A program made the position numbers and the translations under genes. The notes under the pieces are model-generated. The model worked only from the letters and a program-made list of their open reading frames with translations. It had not been told where the DNA came from and searched no databases. A stretch of 64,000 bases of DNA, from NCBI GenBank assembly GCA_004335835.1, contig RWJK01001434.1, positions 23,787 through 87,786 on the forward strand. Direction: 5' to 3'. The stretch is from Scenedesmus sp. ARA3. Lineage: Eukaryota > Chlorophyta > Chlorophyceae > Sphaeropleales > Scenedesmaceae. Below are positions 35,001 to 46,629 of this stretch, piece by piece. The first letter of the stretch is position 1, and every line of letters begins with the position of its first letter.

Positions 35001-35229
35001 CAGAGGTGCTGTGTTACTTCCTGGGTGGCAGCAGATACAGCAGCTGCAGCGGCCTGAGGTAGAAGAGGGTGAAGAGCAGCTCACAGTCGCCTCCATTGGC
35101 AGCAGTGCAGTAGTGCAGCTGAGCCGGCGGCAGCACCGGCTGGGAGCTGACTGGGTGTGGTGGCGGTTGCTGACAGCAGGCTTTGCCCAGCAGCAGCAAC
35201 AGCAACTAGAGCAGAAGCAAGTCCTTTAA
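31649..35229 (+). CDS. TAZ: Tafazzin-type phospholipid transacylase with polyQ C-terminus
   Basis: PlsC-type acyltransferase of the tafazzin family, which remodels cardiolipin acyl chains in mitochondria. Exons: 31649-31860, 32406-32534, 33181-33390, 33989-34137, 34658-35229; phases close to give 423 aa (human isoforms 262-292). The catalytic HX4D motif is SNHTSTFDDPGLP, formed across the first intron. ASDICFTNEVF, the glycerol-phosphate binding FPEGRV and GIGRLV follow in the expected order, then VILPFFHSHM. Start MDSLLDFDQEYLEPPWGP is the first in-frame ATG. The last exon adds a low-complexity tail with 31 consecutive Gln, not normal for tafazzin. Introns 2, 3 and 4 contain partial copies of the preceding exon ends. 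Confidence 0.93.
32608..32798 (+). repeat. Two ghost copies of tafazzin exon 2 end
   Basis: The 3' end of exon 2 (TGCTTCACCAACGAGGTCTT plus the donor) recurs at 32610-32641 and, more decayed, at 32764-32798 within intron 2. The first copy has AT in place of the AG that precedes the true donor. Confidence 0.85.
33517..33645 (+). repeat. Ghost copy of the second half of tafazzin exon 3
   Basis: About 130 bp closely match 33271-33398 of the true exon, from TGGCTGCACATCTTCCCTGA through the GGCGGCAG/GTGGG donor. It includes the FPEGRV motif but lacks the 5' half, so it cannot replace exon 3. Confidence 0.92.
34208..34255 (+). repeat. Ghost copy of tafazzin exon 4 end
   Basis: GGGACACGACACCTGCAGGT followed by ACAACCAGCCAGGTGAGCAG repeats the exon 4 end and donor region found at about 34106-34150. 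Confidence 0.8.
34906..34998 (+). repeat. (CAG)31 tract encoding poly-Gln in tafazzin
   Basis: Uninterrupted CAG for 93 bp, in frame in the last exon of the tafazzin gene. It is the longest pure trinucleotide run seen in the window. Confidence 0.97.
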
Positions 35230-35872
35230 TACTCGCTCAGTGCTGACTTTAACGTTTGAAAGCGAAAGGGCCGTGCCGTGTTTGGCAGTACAAGCCCCCG
35301 GGTGACAAGGGTGACTAGGCCATTGGACATGAGCCCGATACCCTACTACGAACAGGTTGTGCGCTGACAGTGATGAGTTGATGTCACTACTTTCAGTACT
35401 CAGACCCCCTGTCAGCGTGCGGATGCGACAGTCATCCTCATAACCATCATCGCTTGCTTGGGTTGTAGTCGTACCCGCATGTGTGGTGCTGTTGCACGGT
35501 TGAGATGATCATTGTTGCATTGATTTCCTGAATATGCGCTTTTGAGCAGTTTTTGTACACCGGCCTGTGAAGGAGAGCTTGGCTAATATGGGGGCCGTGA
35601 ATGCAGTGGCTGTGCTGGCGAATCATGCTGATAATACTTCGACCTTGCACCTATGACAAACAATGCTTCGCCCAAGGCGTGCCGAGAGCGCGTACTAAAG
35701 GAGCTGCTGCACAGCAGCTACAATTCTGAAGCAGCCAATAGCCACAGCTCCTGTGGCAGCAGGGACAAATAGAAGCAGCACATACGCCACGCAGTAACTC
35801 TGCGCCATCCGCTCAGCAGCTCAGCAGGAGCAGCAACAATCCTGGCAACCCTGTAGCAGCAGCAGCAACGCT
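35230..35872. other. Intergenic between tafazzin and histidine kinase
   Basis: Holds the 3' region of tafazzin and the presumed promoter of the kinase gene. No coding frame or named element was recognised. Confidence 0.4.
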
Positions 35873-36507
35873 ATGGAGCTAGAGATGAACCCATTCAGCC
35901 TGGCCTTCAGGTCACCACAAGTGGAGGGCGAATTCCTGCAGGTGATTCCTAAATGAGCAGCAACTGTGCATCACCAACATGCGTCAGCCAGTTTGCAGTT
36001 GGCGCAAGCAGCTGGTGTGAAGGCAGCAGGGCATCACAGCAGCGTGCGCAGCATTCGCGTTGCATGGTCACGCATGCGCCATTAATTTCACACTGGTTTG
36101 GAATTCAGAGGTTGTGCAGACCTTGGTGCTGCACCTGATGTGTATGAGTGCATCGTGCTGAGGGCAGCACGGCGCATGCATGGCATGGGCCTTGATAGCC
36201 ACATGCAAAGGGCGCTAAACAGTTGCTTCTTGCGCACACCAGGGCGTCAACTTGCGGCGTCGCTGCAAACCGTCTGCGTGAGCAGCCTGCCAAACTTTTG
36301 TTCTGCTGCTGCTTCTGCCACTGCCGCTGCTGCTGGTGCCTGCAGGAAGTGGCGAACAGGCGCTGGCCGGTGCTGATGTGGGTGTTTGCCTTTGACGTGT
36401 TCTGCTTCATGTTCCGCTTCATTGCGAAGCTCACCGTGGCAGCAGACCAAGGTGCGTAGCAGGCAGGCCAGGAAACAGCAGAGTTGCAGCAGCAGCAACA
36501 GTAGCAG

Positions 36508-36566
<59 letters not shown>

Positions 36567-39500
36567 TCTAGCTCTGTGTCGCGTGCTAGCTCAACCGCTG
36601 CTGGACTTACAGCAGCGACGGCAGCATGGCGATGTGTGGTGCTCCTTTAAGTGCACAGCAGCAGGGCGCCATGCTGTGCTTTTAGTGCCGGTTGTTGCAA
36701 CACACTTGAAAGTGGAAGGTGAAACAGTGTGATGGCTATGGCAAGTTCACAGCTGCATACATGTGTTGGTCTGCATTGCACCCGCTGCGTACACCCTGGC
36801 TGTTGCCGCAGCAGCAGATACAGGTGCAGGCTTGGTGATTCCAGCAGCTGCACCTTCCAACCATGTATTTGACAAGCTCTACACATTTGTTACATTGTTG
36901 GCTGTGCATTTTGCGCTGCAGCGGCTCTTGCGGGAGGCAGCAGCGGCCGCCCTTTTGAGGTGGTGCAGGAGATGGGCCACCAGCTGGCCAACATGGCCAT
37001 GCTGTACGTGCTGATCGGCCTGCTCAACAAGCGCGCCAGGACGGCAGGCAACAACGCAGCGCGGCAGGTGCGGGGACAAGCTCGGGGCAGCAGGGGCGCT
37101 GTGCGCGAAAGACGCGGCAGCAGAGCTGGCGGCAGCAGCAGTGGCAGCAGCAGAGGCAGGTAGCTGGCGGCAGGTGGCGGTGAATGGGCTGCTGGGTGAC
37201 TGCAGTTGCTGGGGACGTGCTGAGCTCTCTGCATTATTAAAGTGCAAGTGCAGGGATGTTGGCGGCAACAGCGTGCAGCAGATGCAGTGCTATGTCCATC
37301 TGCATGGGCCTGGCCATTGAAGATTGTTGTGCTCTGCTGCCGCCGCCGCTGCTGCTGCTCTTCCTGCTGCTGCTGTGCTGCAGGAGGAGGTGTTGCTGTC
37401 CATCTGCATGGGCCTGGCCATCTGCAACCTGCTGGCCAGCCTGCGCACAGACAACGCGCAGGACTACGTGTACGTCTCGTTCTTCCTCATCTGTGAGTGG
37501 ACGCTGACGCCAGCTGTGCAGCTCGCTGGGGCAGTAGCAGCAGCAGCCGCAGCAGGGGCAGCAGAGACATTCAATTGCAGCAAAGGCAGCACGAGCAGCA
37601 AAGGCAGCAGCATCAATCGCAGCAGCAACAGCAGCAGTGGCCCCTTATATGCAAAATCTGCTGTAGGCGCCAGCACCCTGTTCAAGATCTGCTGTGGGTT
37701 TGAGAAACGGCAGCATTCATTCATACTATAACCTGTTTCGTGATTCTGCAGCGCCGCAGGCACCAGCACCTTCCTCAACATCCGCTGGTGGGTGGGCACG
37801 GGGCTGCTGGCCACTGGGTTGCATACACACCACAACACAGTTTTAAATCCACTAACCTTAAACACATATCATACTTACAAACCTGCCGCAGGCACCAGCA
37901 CCTTCCTCAAGATCCGCTGGTGGGTGGGCACGGGGCTGCTGGCCACGCCCATGGTGGCGGTGCAGTGCTGGTACGCGAGCCCGGCGCCCTCAGCGCTGCT
38001 GCCGCCTGATGCGCTGGTGCACATTTTTGTGGCGTGGGCGGTGGGCGGGCTCATGGCATACCTGTCAGACTGGTACCGCAGGTGGGCCTTGTGTAGGGAG
38101 GAAAACACTCGTGTGTTTGGTTTTGACGGAGATGTGGTGTGCTTGGTGGTTTGTGTGATGCTTGGATGCATCGTGCCTGGTATGTGTTGCGTGCGTGCTC
38201 TTGGGGTTGCTGTTGCTGCAGTGCCATGCAGTGAGTGGTGGGCTCATGGCGTATCTAGTTGGACTGGTACCCCCTCTAGCACATCTCATCTCACGTGCGC
38301 GCATATCCTCCACTCCGCGCCCGCAGGCAGATGTATGCGAATGCGCGCCTGTGTCTGGCTATGTCACTCTGTTTCCTGTGTGTGACAGCATACCCCTAGT
38401 GTCCTCGAATCTTACGCCTTCTTTCAACGCGCACACATCCTTCGCCCCGCGCCCGCAGGCAGATGTATGCGAATGCGCGCCTGGCGTGTGCCGCTCACGA
38501 GAAGGAGATGATGGAGGCGACAGCACGCATCCAGGTGAGCCGCATGAGCGGCAACCAAACTTCAACTGAACCTTCCTTTCTGAACTGTTCATATGCCGAA
38601 ATCCACCCAGCCAAGCAATGAAAGCGCTTGGAAATGCACTGATGAAGGGCAAGATCAGCGCGATTCAGTTGCCTGACAACGATCGGCACGCCAGCCAGCA
38701 CAGCAGTAAGCAGTAAGCGTTGAGATGTGCAGCGCCGCAGCAGGCGCCAGTCCATCACGCTCACCAACATACTTCTGTTTGCAAATGTTTCTGGTTGCAC
38801 ACTGCAGGCGCAGCGGGAGCTGGCGGCAGCGCAGGCGCAGGCGGCGCAGCGCGCGCTGACCGTGGCACGGGAGAAGGCGGCGCACGAGGTGCGGCTGGGC
38901 GGTGTTAATCACAGGCCGGTTCACGGCTGGCTAAAGGCGTTACGGGTTGTATCAAGCGTTGTCAGGGGTTGTCTCAGGCTTCAGGGGTTGTCTTAGGTGT
39001 GTTTGTGCAGCTGGCGCGCTTGCCGCAAGGCACAGACGTTGCCGGGCGCCCGTGCAGTCCATGGCCAGTGGCCTGTGCAGCTCTGTCTGGCCGGGACTGT
39101 GCCCAAATGCAGACCTGAGGCGGTGCGTCATTCATCACCTGGGTGTTGCTGCGCCTGCAGGCCAAGAGCGAGTTCATGAGCCTGTTGTGCCGCTGACACT
39201 CTACCAAGCGCTGACATTCTGCTGCTTCTTGCCTCGCTGCGCTTCTGCTGCGTGTGCCTGCAGGCCAAGAGTGAGTTCATGAGCCTGATGTGCCACGAGG
39301 TGCGCACCCCGCTCAACGGCTGCCTGGCCAGCGCTGAGATGCTGCTGGAGACACCCCTCAAGGTGCGGTGTCAAGGCGTGCGTGCATGGGTTCACCCTGT
39401 TGTGGCTCATATCATCTCATCTAAGCTGGTGCTAGGACCCACATGCAATCTTCCTTTTTCACATGCTTGCTTGTGTATCTGCTGTCATTGCTTGCCGCTG

Positions 39501-40196
39501 CCATTACAAAATTTGCCGATCAGTTGCTAGGGTGTTGTTGTTTGCTTGGTTAGCTAGGGTTGAAGTATGTTTGAAATGGTGGCAGGACAGCCAACCACAG
39601 CACAATAAAGGAAGCTTTGTAGTCAGCTTACACCTGACCTGGTTATGCTGTGCTGCTGCGCTGTGCTGCTGCCTCTGTCGTCTGCTGCCGCAGGAGGAGC
39701 AGCGTGAGCTGGCCAACACCATCCGCGTGTCAGGCTCCATCCTGCTGTCAACAGTCAGCAACTTCCTGGACTTCTTCAAGTGAGGCTGACGCAGCTACGG
39801 TTGTAACATGTTATGAAACGTCATATCATATGTCAGTTGTGTAGCAGCAGCATGCTTGGTAGTTTGGGCTGGCGCATTACCAAGACACCACACTCATGTA
39901 TGCCTGCTCAAGCTAAGAATGGCGGCTGTACCTGGCTTGCGTGGCGCATAGGCAACACAGATCTGCATGCAACCTCCTTACCCTGCATTTTAACTTCGGA
40001 CGCGCTTGTTGTGCCCGCTCTGCCTGCAGGCTGGAGGCGGGCAAGCGGCTGGACATTGTGCGCAGCGAGGTGGTGCCGGCGCACCTGGTGGGCGACGTGC
40101 ACTGCATCATTGAGGCCATGATCGGCAAGGGTGGGCCTGTGGCACTGCAGCCCCCACAGCTGGCGGGTGTGCCTGAGGTGAGGGGGCCTACAGTGG

Positions 40197-40234
<38 letters not shown>

Positions 40235-40465
40235 AGGGCTGCGATGGCAGCTTGATTGGACAGCGATTGCATGAGGTAGAAGACGGGATGGGAGCAGAGT
40301 GCAGGGTGGGGTGTAAGTTGTAAAGCAGCAGCTGCAGCTGGGGTAAGGGTGGCCACAGCGGCTGCGTGCAGAGATGTGCACTGCATCATTGAGGCCATGA
40401 TCGGCAAGGGTGGGCTGGTGGCGCTGCAGCCGCCACAGCTGGCCGGCGTGCCCGAGGTGGGTGGG

Positions 40466-40502
<37 letters not shown>

Positions 40503-42122
40503 GTATGTGTCAGCAGCTGTGTTGGGTTGCACAGCGCGTGTTTGCGGATGATTTTGGAGCTTGCTTTGCAGCTGCAGCGTAACACATGTGTTCTTGTCCT
40601 GATCACTGCACTCCTGCTGTTGTGCTGCATCCTGTGGCACCCTGCTCAACCTGTACACCGCCCCGTTGCTGCCGCCGCCGCCGCCGTCGCCGCTGCTGCT
40701 GCTGCAGTACGTCTTCTGCGACCCGGACCGCCTGCGCGGCATCCTGCTCAACCTGTACACCAACGCAGCCAAGTTCACCAAGCGCGGCCACATCGTGCTG
40801 CGCGCGCGCTGCGTGGCGCGGGACTACACGCCGCCTGCGCCAGCCGGCTACAGTGCCATCATGTTACAGCCCAGCTACCACCCCAGCAGCAGCAGCCACA
40901 GGTGAGCCTTGAACAGCAGAAAGACCCTCTGCATGTTGGCTGGTGTACATCTGCATTCCGGTGTGTATGTGTAGCAGTGTGTCGGGGGTCACGTGCTTTG
41001 AAACTGATGTGTGTTGCTGCAGCACGGTGCAACCGCTGGAGTTGTGTGTAGCTGTTTGGTTTGTGCATTTGGCTGCTGATCATGTTATGAGTGGCGCTGA
41101 CAGCTGGTCGGCTACAGTGCCATCATGCTGCAGCCCAGTTGGCAGCCCAGCAGCAGCAGCGCCAGGTGAGAGCTGGTCAAGGATTGATCAAGCCAAGCAA
41201 GTTGATGCAGGCTGCAAGGTAAGATAAGGTTTCCCGCGAAGCAGGGATTAGGAGACAGCGAGGCAGCTTTGTCAAGGTGGCGGGTGTACGTGTGCATTCC
41301 AATGTGTGGGTGTAGCAGTGTGCTAGTCTGTCAGAAATGCTGCTGCACTGCGGTGTGTTGCTGAACACCCCGCCTGCGCCGGCCGGCTGTAGCGCCATCA
41401 TGCTGCAGCCCAGTTAGCACCCCAGCAGCAGCAGCCACAGGTGGGTGTCTTCTAGTTGAGCTGCGGCTCAAATTAGCGATTGTATGTCTTGTTGGCGCGC
41501 CAACTGTCATGCTAGTGGGCGGACTTGATGGTGCTAGCAACTCAATGGCAGCAGTACAACAGCAGCAGTAGCTGTCATGGCTGTGGCCGCACGATGCCCA
41601 TTGGAGCGCATGCATTCCTATTACGACTGGAAGCAGCAGCCCATGGCGCTGCCTGCTGCTGTCTGCTGTTGTTTCTGCAGGAGCATGGACATGTCCAGCT
41701 GTGTGGTGCTGACGCCGCCTGCTGCTGATCAGCCGCAAGGCAGCATGAGCCGCGCGGAAGTGCTGCAGACAGCGGCAGCGCCCGTCGCAGCTTCTCCTGC
41801 TGCTGCAGATGACTCAGACAGCAGCAACCTGGAGCCACCACAGCAGCAGCGACAGCAGCAGCAGTTTGAAGGTGCGGACAAGGATAGCCAGCAGCAGCAG
41901 CAGCAGCAGCAGCAGCCGTTCTGGCAGCAAGCGTCGCAGTGGGCCCTCAACCTGCTGCCTGGTGAGCTTGCAGGCAGTCAGCTGCCTTCTGCTGCCGCTG
42001 CTGCTGCTGCTGCCGCTGCAGCAGCAGCAGCGTGCAAACACGATGGGCTGAGCGGCTGTGCAAAAGCAGCTCAGTTTGATGTGCATGCAATGAGCGGCCT
42101 GAAAGACGGCCTGCAGGATCCC

Positions 42123-42154
<32 letters not shown>

Positions 42155-44504
42155 AGACCCCGCAGCCGCAAAACCACCACCAGCAGCAGCAGCAGCGGCA
42201 GCAGCGCCGGCTGGCGCGAGTAAGAGCAGCCTAAGCGGCAGCGGCGGCAGGCGCAACAGCATGAGTGGCAGCGGCAGCGATGTGTCTTGCTGGCTGCTGT
42301 TTGAAGTGGAAGACACAGGGGTGGGCATCACCCGGGATGGCCTGGCCACGCTGTTTAGGGAGTATGTGCAGGGCACAGACGATGAGATGTGCAAGCCACG
42401 CACCAGAGGCGGCACCGGCCTGGGGCTGAGCATCTGCAGCAAGCAGGTGAGGCATAGTGTTATACGTTGGATTTGATGAGTGGATGTGATGCACTGCATG
42501 CGTGGGAGTGTCCTGGGGCTGAGCATCTGCAGCAAGCAGGCGAGGCGCTGCATCTTTGGCACTGCATCTAAGGTGCTGGTTGTGGGGCACTGCATGCGTG
42601 GCACTGGCCTGGGGCTGAGCATAATCTGCAGCAAGCAGGTGAGGCGCTGCATTCAAGGTTGTGGCTGGTGCAGGCGCCGCGCCAGGCATTGCGCTTCATC
42701 TCAATGAAGCCCCTGCGCATGTGTCGGGCAGCGCCAGAAGGCAGCTACGCACTTGTCTCCCACGCCACCACCTGCTCCTGATGTTGCTGCTGGCGTGTTT
42801 GCAATGCACCTTTGCTTTTCTGCTCTTGCGCAGGTGGGTGTGCTGGGTGGCGTGATTGGGGCCCACTCCTGCAGGGGCCATGGCTCCACCTTCTGGTTCA
42901 AGATCCCCACCTACATGCGCCCCTCCAGGAGCAACAGCAGCAGCCTGGGCAAGCAGCAGCAGCAGCAGCAAGAGCAGGTGCAGCAGCACCCGCGGCAGTC
43001 ACTGGAGCGGCGGCGGAGAAGTGTGTCAGCAGATGCATTGCGGTCGTCAGGGCAGCAGCAGCAGCAGGAGGAGTCTGACTTGGCACGAAGCAGCAGCAGC
43101 AACTCGAATACAGGCACCTACACTGTGATACACAGCGGGCTGTACCACCCTAGCCAACCCCTGCCCAAAAGGTCAGACGAAGCAGCAGCAGGCCAGCAGC
43201 AGCAGCAGCAGCAGTCGGCATCATTGCCAGAAGGTTCTGTAGCAACAGCCGGCGGCAGCAGCAGCAGTGTAGCAGCAGCAGCAGCAGCAGCGCCAGCTGC
43301 TCATGGCGGCACCAGCAGTAGCAGTAGTAGTCAGCAAGCTGCAGCATCAGCCGATGCATGTGCAGATGGCAGCAAGCCAAGCTCTGGCATGTCAGCTGAC
43401 TCTGCTGCAGCAGCAGCAGCAGCAGCAGCAGCGCCGTCTGCCCTCAAGCCACCCCAGCCACGCGGCGCTGCGTCAACTGCAGCTGCCGCCGCTGCCAGTG
43501 CATCAGCTGCAGCAGCCTCATCTGCTGCTGCTGCTGCTGCTGCTGCGCCTGCTGCAGGCGGCCGCAGTGCCGCGGGTGGTGCAGCTGCTGTGCCTGTGCG
43601 TGCGCGGCAGTCGCTGAGCCTTGACGGGCGGGCGCCTCCTGCGCTGGACACTGCGCGGCTGGTGGGCAGGCGGGTGCTGCTGGCTGAGGACAACCTCATC
43701 AACCAGGTGCGGGCGCAGCACCTTACTCACCTCACTTATGCCGTATGTATGTGGTTTCGCAGGCACTTGTAGCCAGGTGTGCTGAGGCTAACGTCACCAA
43801 TTAGGTGCGGCTTCCTCAAATGCATTCACAGTTTCCGCCGTATGTTCGTACCCTCGCTGCACTGCCAGTGCAGCCGCACACACATCACCTTCGGCAGACA
43901 CCTCCGGCAACGCTGCGTCTTGCTCCTCGCCTGCAGACCGTGGCGCGCAAGATGCTGAGCAGCCTGGGCATAACAATAAACACATTGTATCTATTTGCAC
44001 ATAATAACAATTAACTAACCTTTGGTGTTCGACTTGGTTACTGTCCTGCCTGCAGACCGTGGCGCGCAAGATGCTGAGCAGCCTGGGCATGCACGTGGAG
44101 GTGGCAGTCAACGGCCTGGAGGCACTGCACGCGGTGCAGCGCACAGCGGCACAACAGCAGCAGCAGCAGCTAACCCCTGCCACCAGCAGCAGCAGCAGCA
44201 CGGACGACAACACCAGCAACAACAAGCCCGACAGCAGCGGTGCAGCAGCTAGCACTCCTGCGGAGCAGCCGTTTTCCATTGTGCTGATGGACATGGCAAT
44301 GCCGGTTATGGGTGGTGTGGAGTCCACGCAGCAGATCCGATCTCAAGGCTTCAACTTGCCGATTGTGGCCATGACGGCCAATGCGAGTGACAAAGACAGG
44401 GACGAGTGTGCGGCAGCAGGCATGAACGGCTTCCTGAGTAAGCCGGTGCTGAGGGACCAGCTGGCCCGGGCGCTGCTGGCGGCGCTGGAGGACTATGATG
44501 GGAC

Positions 44505-44544
<40 letters not shown>

Positions 44545-44556
44545 AGTGAGCAGTAG
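35873..44556 (+). CDS. Membrane-bound hybrid sensor histidine kinase
   Basis: Two-component kinase with its own receiver domain; signal unknown. Exons: 35873-35941, 36346-36451, 36937-37067, 37384-37492, 37892-38081, 38459-38534, 38808-38888, 39264-39362, 39694-39779, 40030-40177, 40708-40901, 41681-42446, 42834-43706, 44056-44556; phases close, 1142 aa. Residues 1-200 hold about six membrane helices (such as VLMWVFAFDVFCFMFRFIA). A coiled coil (202-254) precedes the HisKA domain with MCHEVRTPLNG, phospho-acceptor His265. The N box (ILLNLYTNAAKF) starts near 377; G1 (DTGVGI) and G2 (GGTGLGLSIC) close the ATPase domain. A ~220-residue Ala/Ser/Gln linker leads to the receiver: LLAEDN, acceptor Asp1055 (IVLMDMAMPVMGG) and SKPV. 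About 40 Gln/Ser-rich residues interrupt the receiver before Asp1055. The protein ends in poly-Gln. Exon 3's acceptor is the least certain junction. Confidence 0.92.
37754..37817 (+). repeat. Ghost copy of histidine kinase exon 5 start
   Basis: CCGCAGGCACCAGCACCTTC and about 40 more bases match the acceptor and start of exon 5 at 37886-37945, with one substitution changing Lys to Asn. Confidence 0.92.
38318..38352 (+). repeat. Ghost copy of histidine kinase exon 6 start
   Basis: GCGCCCGCAGGCAGATGTAT and following bases match the acceptor and first codons of exon 6 at about 38449-38485. Confidence 0.9.
39153..39186 (+). repeat. Ghost copy of histidine kinase exon 8 start
   Basis: GCCTGCAGGCCAAGAGCGAG TTCATGAGCCTG repeats the exon 8 acceptor and first eight codons (39256-39287); it breaks off before the H box. 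Confidence 0.9.
40374..40458 (+). repeat. Ghost copy of histidine kinase exon 10 end
   Basis: About 85 bp match the 3' part of exon 10 (40098-40180), from the GTGCACTGCATCATTGAGGC stretch to the GAG/GTG donor. Differences are mostly silent, suggesting recent duplication or past selection. Confidence 0.92.
41104..41445 (+). repeat. Two ghost copies of histidine kinase exon 11 end
   Basis: The exon 11 end (GGCTACAGTGCCATCATG through the poly-Ser codons and donor) is repeated at 41104-41172 and 41380-41445 in intron 11. The second copy contains TAG. Confidence 0.9.
42512..42645 (+). repeat. Two ghost copies of histidine kinase exon 12 end
   Basis: The G2-box codons CTGGGGCTGAGCATCTGCAG and donor are repeated at about 42512-42545 and 42597-42645, each with the preceding CACTGCATGCGTGG block, making a short tandem array in intron 12. 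Confidence 0.88.
43929..43971 (+). repeat. Ghost copy of histidine kinase exon 14 start
   Basis: GCCTGCAGACCGTGGCGCGC AAGATGCTGAGCAGCCTGGG repeats the acceptor and start of exon 14 at 44048-44089. Confidence 0.93.
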
Positions 44557-44586
44557 TACTGGCGGTGCTGCGGCACCAGCTGCGGT

Positions 44587-44760
44587 GCTGCAGGACCAGC
44601 TGGCGGGGGCGCTGCTGGTGATAATGCAGGACTATGACGGCCTGCAGCAGCAGCAGCAGCAGGGCGAGCAGTAGTCGCGGTCCTTGCAGCTGCTGGCGGC
44701 GTTGAAAGACTATGATGGCCTGCAGCAGCAGCAGCAGCAGCAGCAGCAAAGTGGGCAGTG
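44587..44760 (+). repeat. Two copies of the kinase C-terminal coding end in the 3' flank
   Basis: The last ~100 bp of the coding region (GGACCAGCTGGC..GCGCTGCTGG..GACTATGATGG, CAG run, stop) is repeated at 44587-44674 and 44683-44760, downstream of the true stop codon. Confidence 0.88.
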
Positions 44761-46629
44761 GTACTGCTGACGCTGCAGGGCTGCGATGGTCTGCAGCGGT
44801 ACGAGCAACAGCTGCAATTCGAGTCGAGGGCCTGCCATAGCTGGCATGCTGCAGTTGTAGGGTGGCGTTATGCACGCAGCGCAATGAGCATGCTGCGCAC
44901 TGCGTCATGATCTGCACCAGCAGCAAGTCCTACGTGCATCTGACGCAAGCCTGAAATCGATGGTTTGCAAACGTGGCTGCCTATGAGACCACCAATCGTG
45001 TGTCGTGTAGCGTGCAGCGCAAGCTGGCATGCATGTTTGGCGGTACTGACAGTGCGCAGCTGCTGTGCTGCTTGCAGTGCGCAACAGCTGTGCTGCTTGC
45101 AGTGCGCAGGCCCTATGCTTCTCGTGCGCTGTGCATTGCTGGCTTGACACTGCACATCAGATTGTGTAGCTGTGTCTAGACGTGGGCGTTTGCCGGCATC
45201 AGAGCAGCCTCACAAGCAGTTGGCATAGCACCGCCATCAGCCTGCAGGTGCTCTGCTTGTCTATCATCTGGACATGCACGCATGCATGGTGCAGGTGGTT
45301 TGTGTGGCGCGTCCATACAGCAGCTGCCCCATTTAATTGCCACCTCACACACTTGCTGCCAGGTAGCTTATGGTCAGCATGGTGAATGAGTGCAGAAAGA
45401 AATTCTGTCACTTTGAATTGCAGTTGTGACGGTCTTGAGAGGACCGCACACCTACCATTGCCGTTTTGCATGACCTGATTGTCGGAGTGGTGCAGTTGTC
45501 CCTTGAATGTTGGGTACTTGCCACTTTAAGTGTGCGGTGTGATGGATGGTGACTGGGCTGAGATGCAAGCCAGGGTCACCCCAAACCGGTATCATCACGT
45601 GTGCTGTAGCGCAATGCCAACTAGCCTTGCACGCGGAGGTTAGTCAACCTAAGCAGATCTGCAAGAGATCTGCTAGATCTGCTAGAGATCTAGTAGATCC
45701 CAGCTGCTGATGTGTGATCGTGCACTCTGGCGCAGCTACATGACTGCATTGCGTCTTTCTGGCAGCACCTGTCACGGAGGAGCTTGCACAGCTGCTGCGG
45801 ACTTGGCAGTGTATATTGCATGGTGCCACGATTTGTGTGTTACACAGGGGCACAGTGCCAATGCATAGCTTCAAGATGATGATCATGATGGTGTTGTTGA
45901 TGCAATTGGTATTGGATACCCTGCCTGTAAGCATGCTGTCAGGCACGCCTGCCAGCCGGCATGTTGCTGCATAGCTTTCAGCAATGGCTACGGCGCACAG
46001 GTTGTTGGCTGGCAGCAGTGGGTGCGCATGCTGGGCGGTATCATCTGCTCATGTGGCGGCAGCTGCCGCGGCTGTAACGGCTGGCAATTGCAACGACATC
46101 ACATACACCGACATCTCTCACCGTCCAGACATTTGGCGTCGACGTTACGTAAACAATTCAAATAAAATGCAGCAAATGGTGCTTGTCGAAGGGGAGGCAA
46201 CCTAGGTTACCTGGCCTGCTACGCCGGCACACATTGCGGCACTGCTGAGTGTGCAGGATGCACTGTCCTTGCAATATCATGAGTTGCAGTACTTACATCG
46301 CAGTGAAGCATAACGCAACACAAGGCGTTCTCACATGGCAAGGGCTGCAGGTGCAGTGCCAAGCTCGTGCCTAGAAACTCAGTGCTCGGACGTGCGTATA
46401 CCATAGGTACAGGCCGGCCCAAATCTCAAACGCAAGCTCATGCATTGTGATAATGCAAATGATGCTGAAGAATGTGATGATGACAATGTTGCAAACCCAT
46501 GCGACAACCCTCCCACCACCCACAAATCAATGGCAGCACCCGTGAGCAGCGGCACACACTGCCCCAATCAAATCAAACTGCACAATTACACACCACAAGA
46601 GGGTTTGCATTGTGCTGCTCGTTTGCTGC
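44761..46629. other. Gene-free stretch between kinase and FAS1 gene
   Basis: No coding region is supported. A cluster of AGATCT palindromes (AGATCTGC, AGATCTGCTAG repeated four or five times) lies at about 45655-45700. TGTAA at 46073-46077 is a possible distant poly(A) signal for the kinase. The right end is the 3' UTR side of the minus-strand FAS1 gene. Confidence 0.4.
46586..46590 (-). terminator. Possible poly(A) signal (TGTAA) of FAS1 gene A
   Basis: TGTAA on the minus strand about 40 bp after the stop codon of the FAS1 gene; close spacing, assigned by motif. Confidence 0.35.

Noticed and set aside
37256..37507. Possible exon at 37290-37330 with ATCTGCATGGGCCTGGCCAT
   Set aside because: It is a partial copy of the exon 4 start of the histidine kinase and has no proper acceptor; another ghost piece and not a separate exon.
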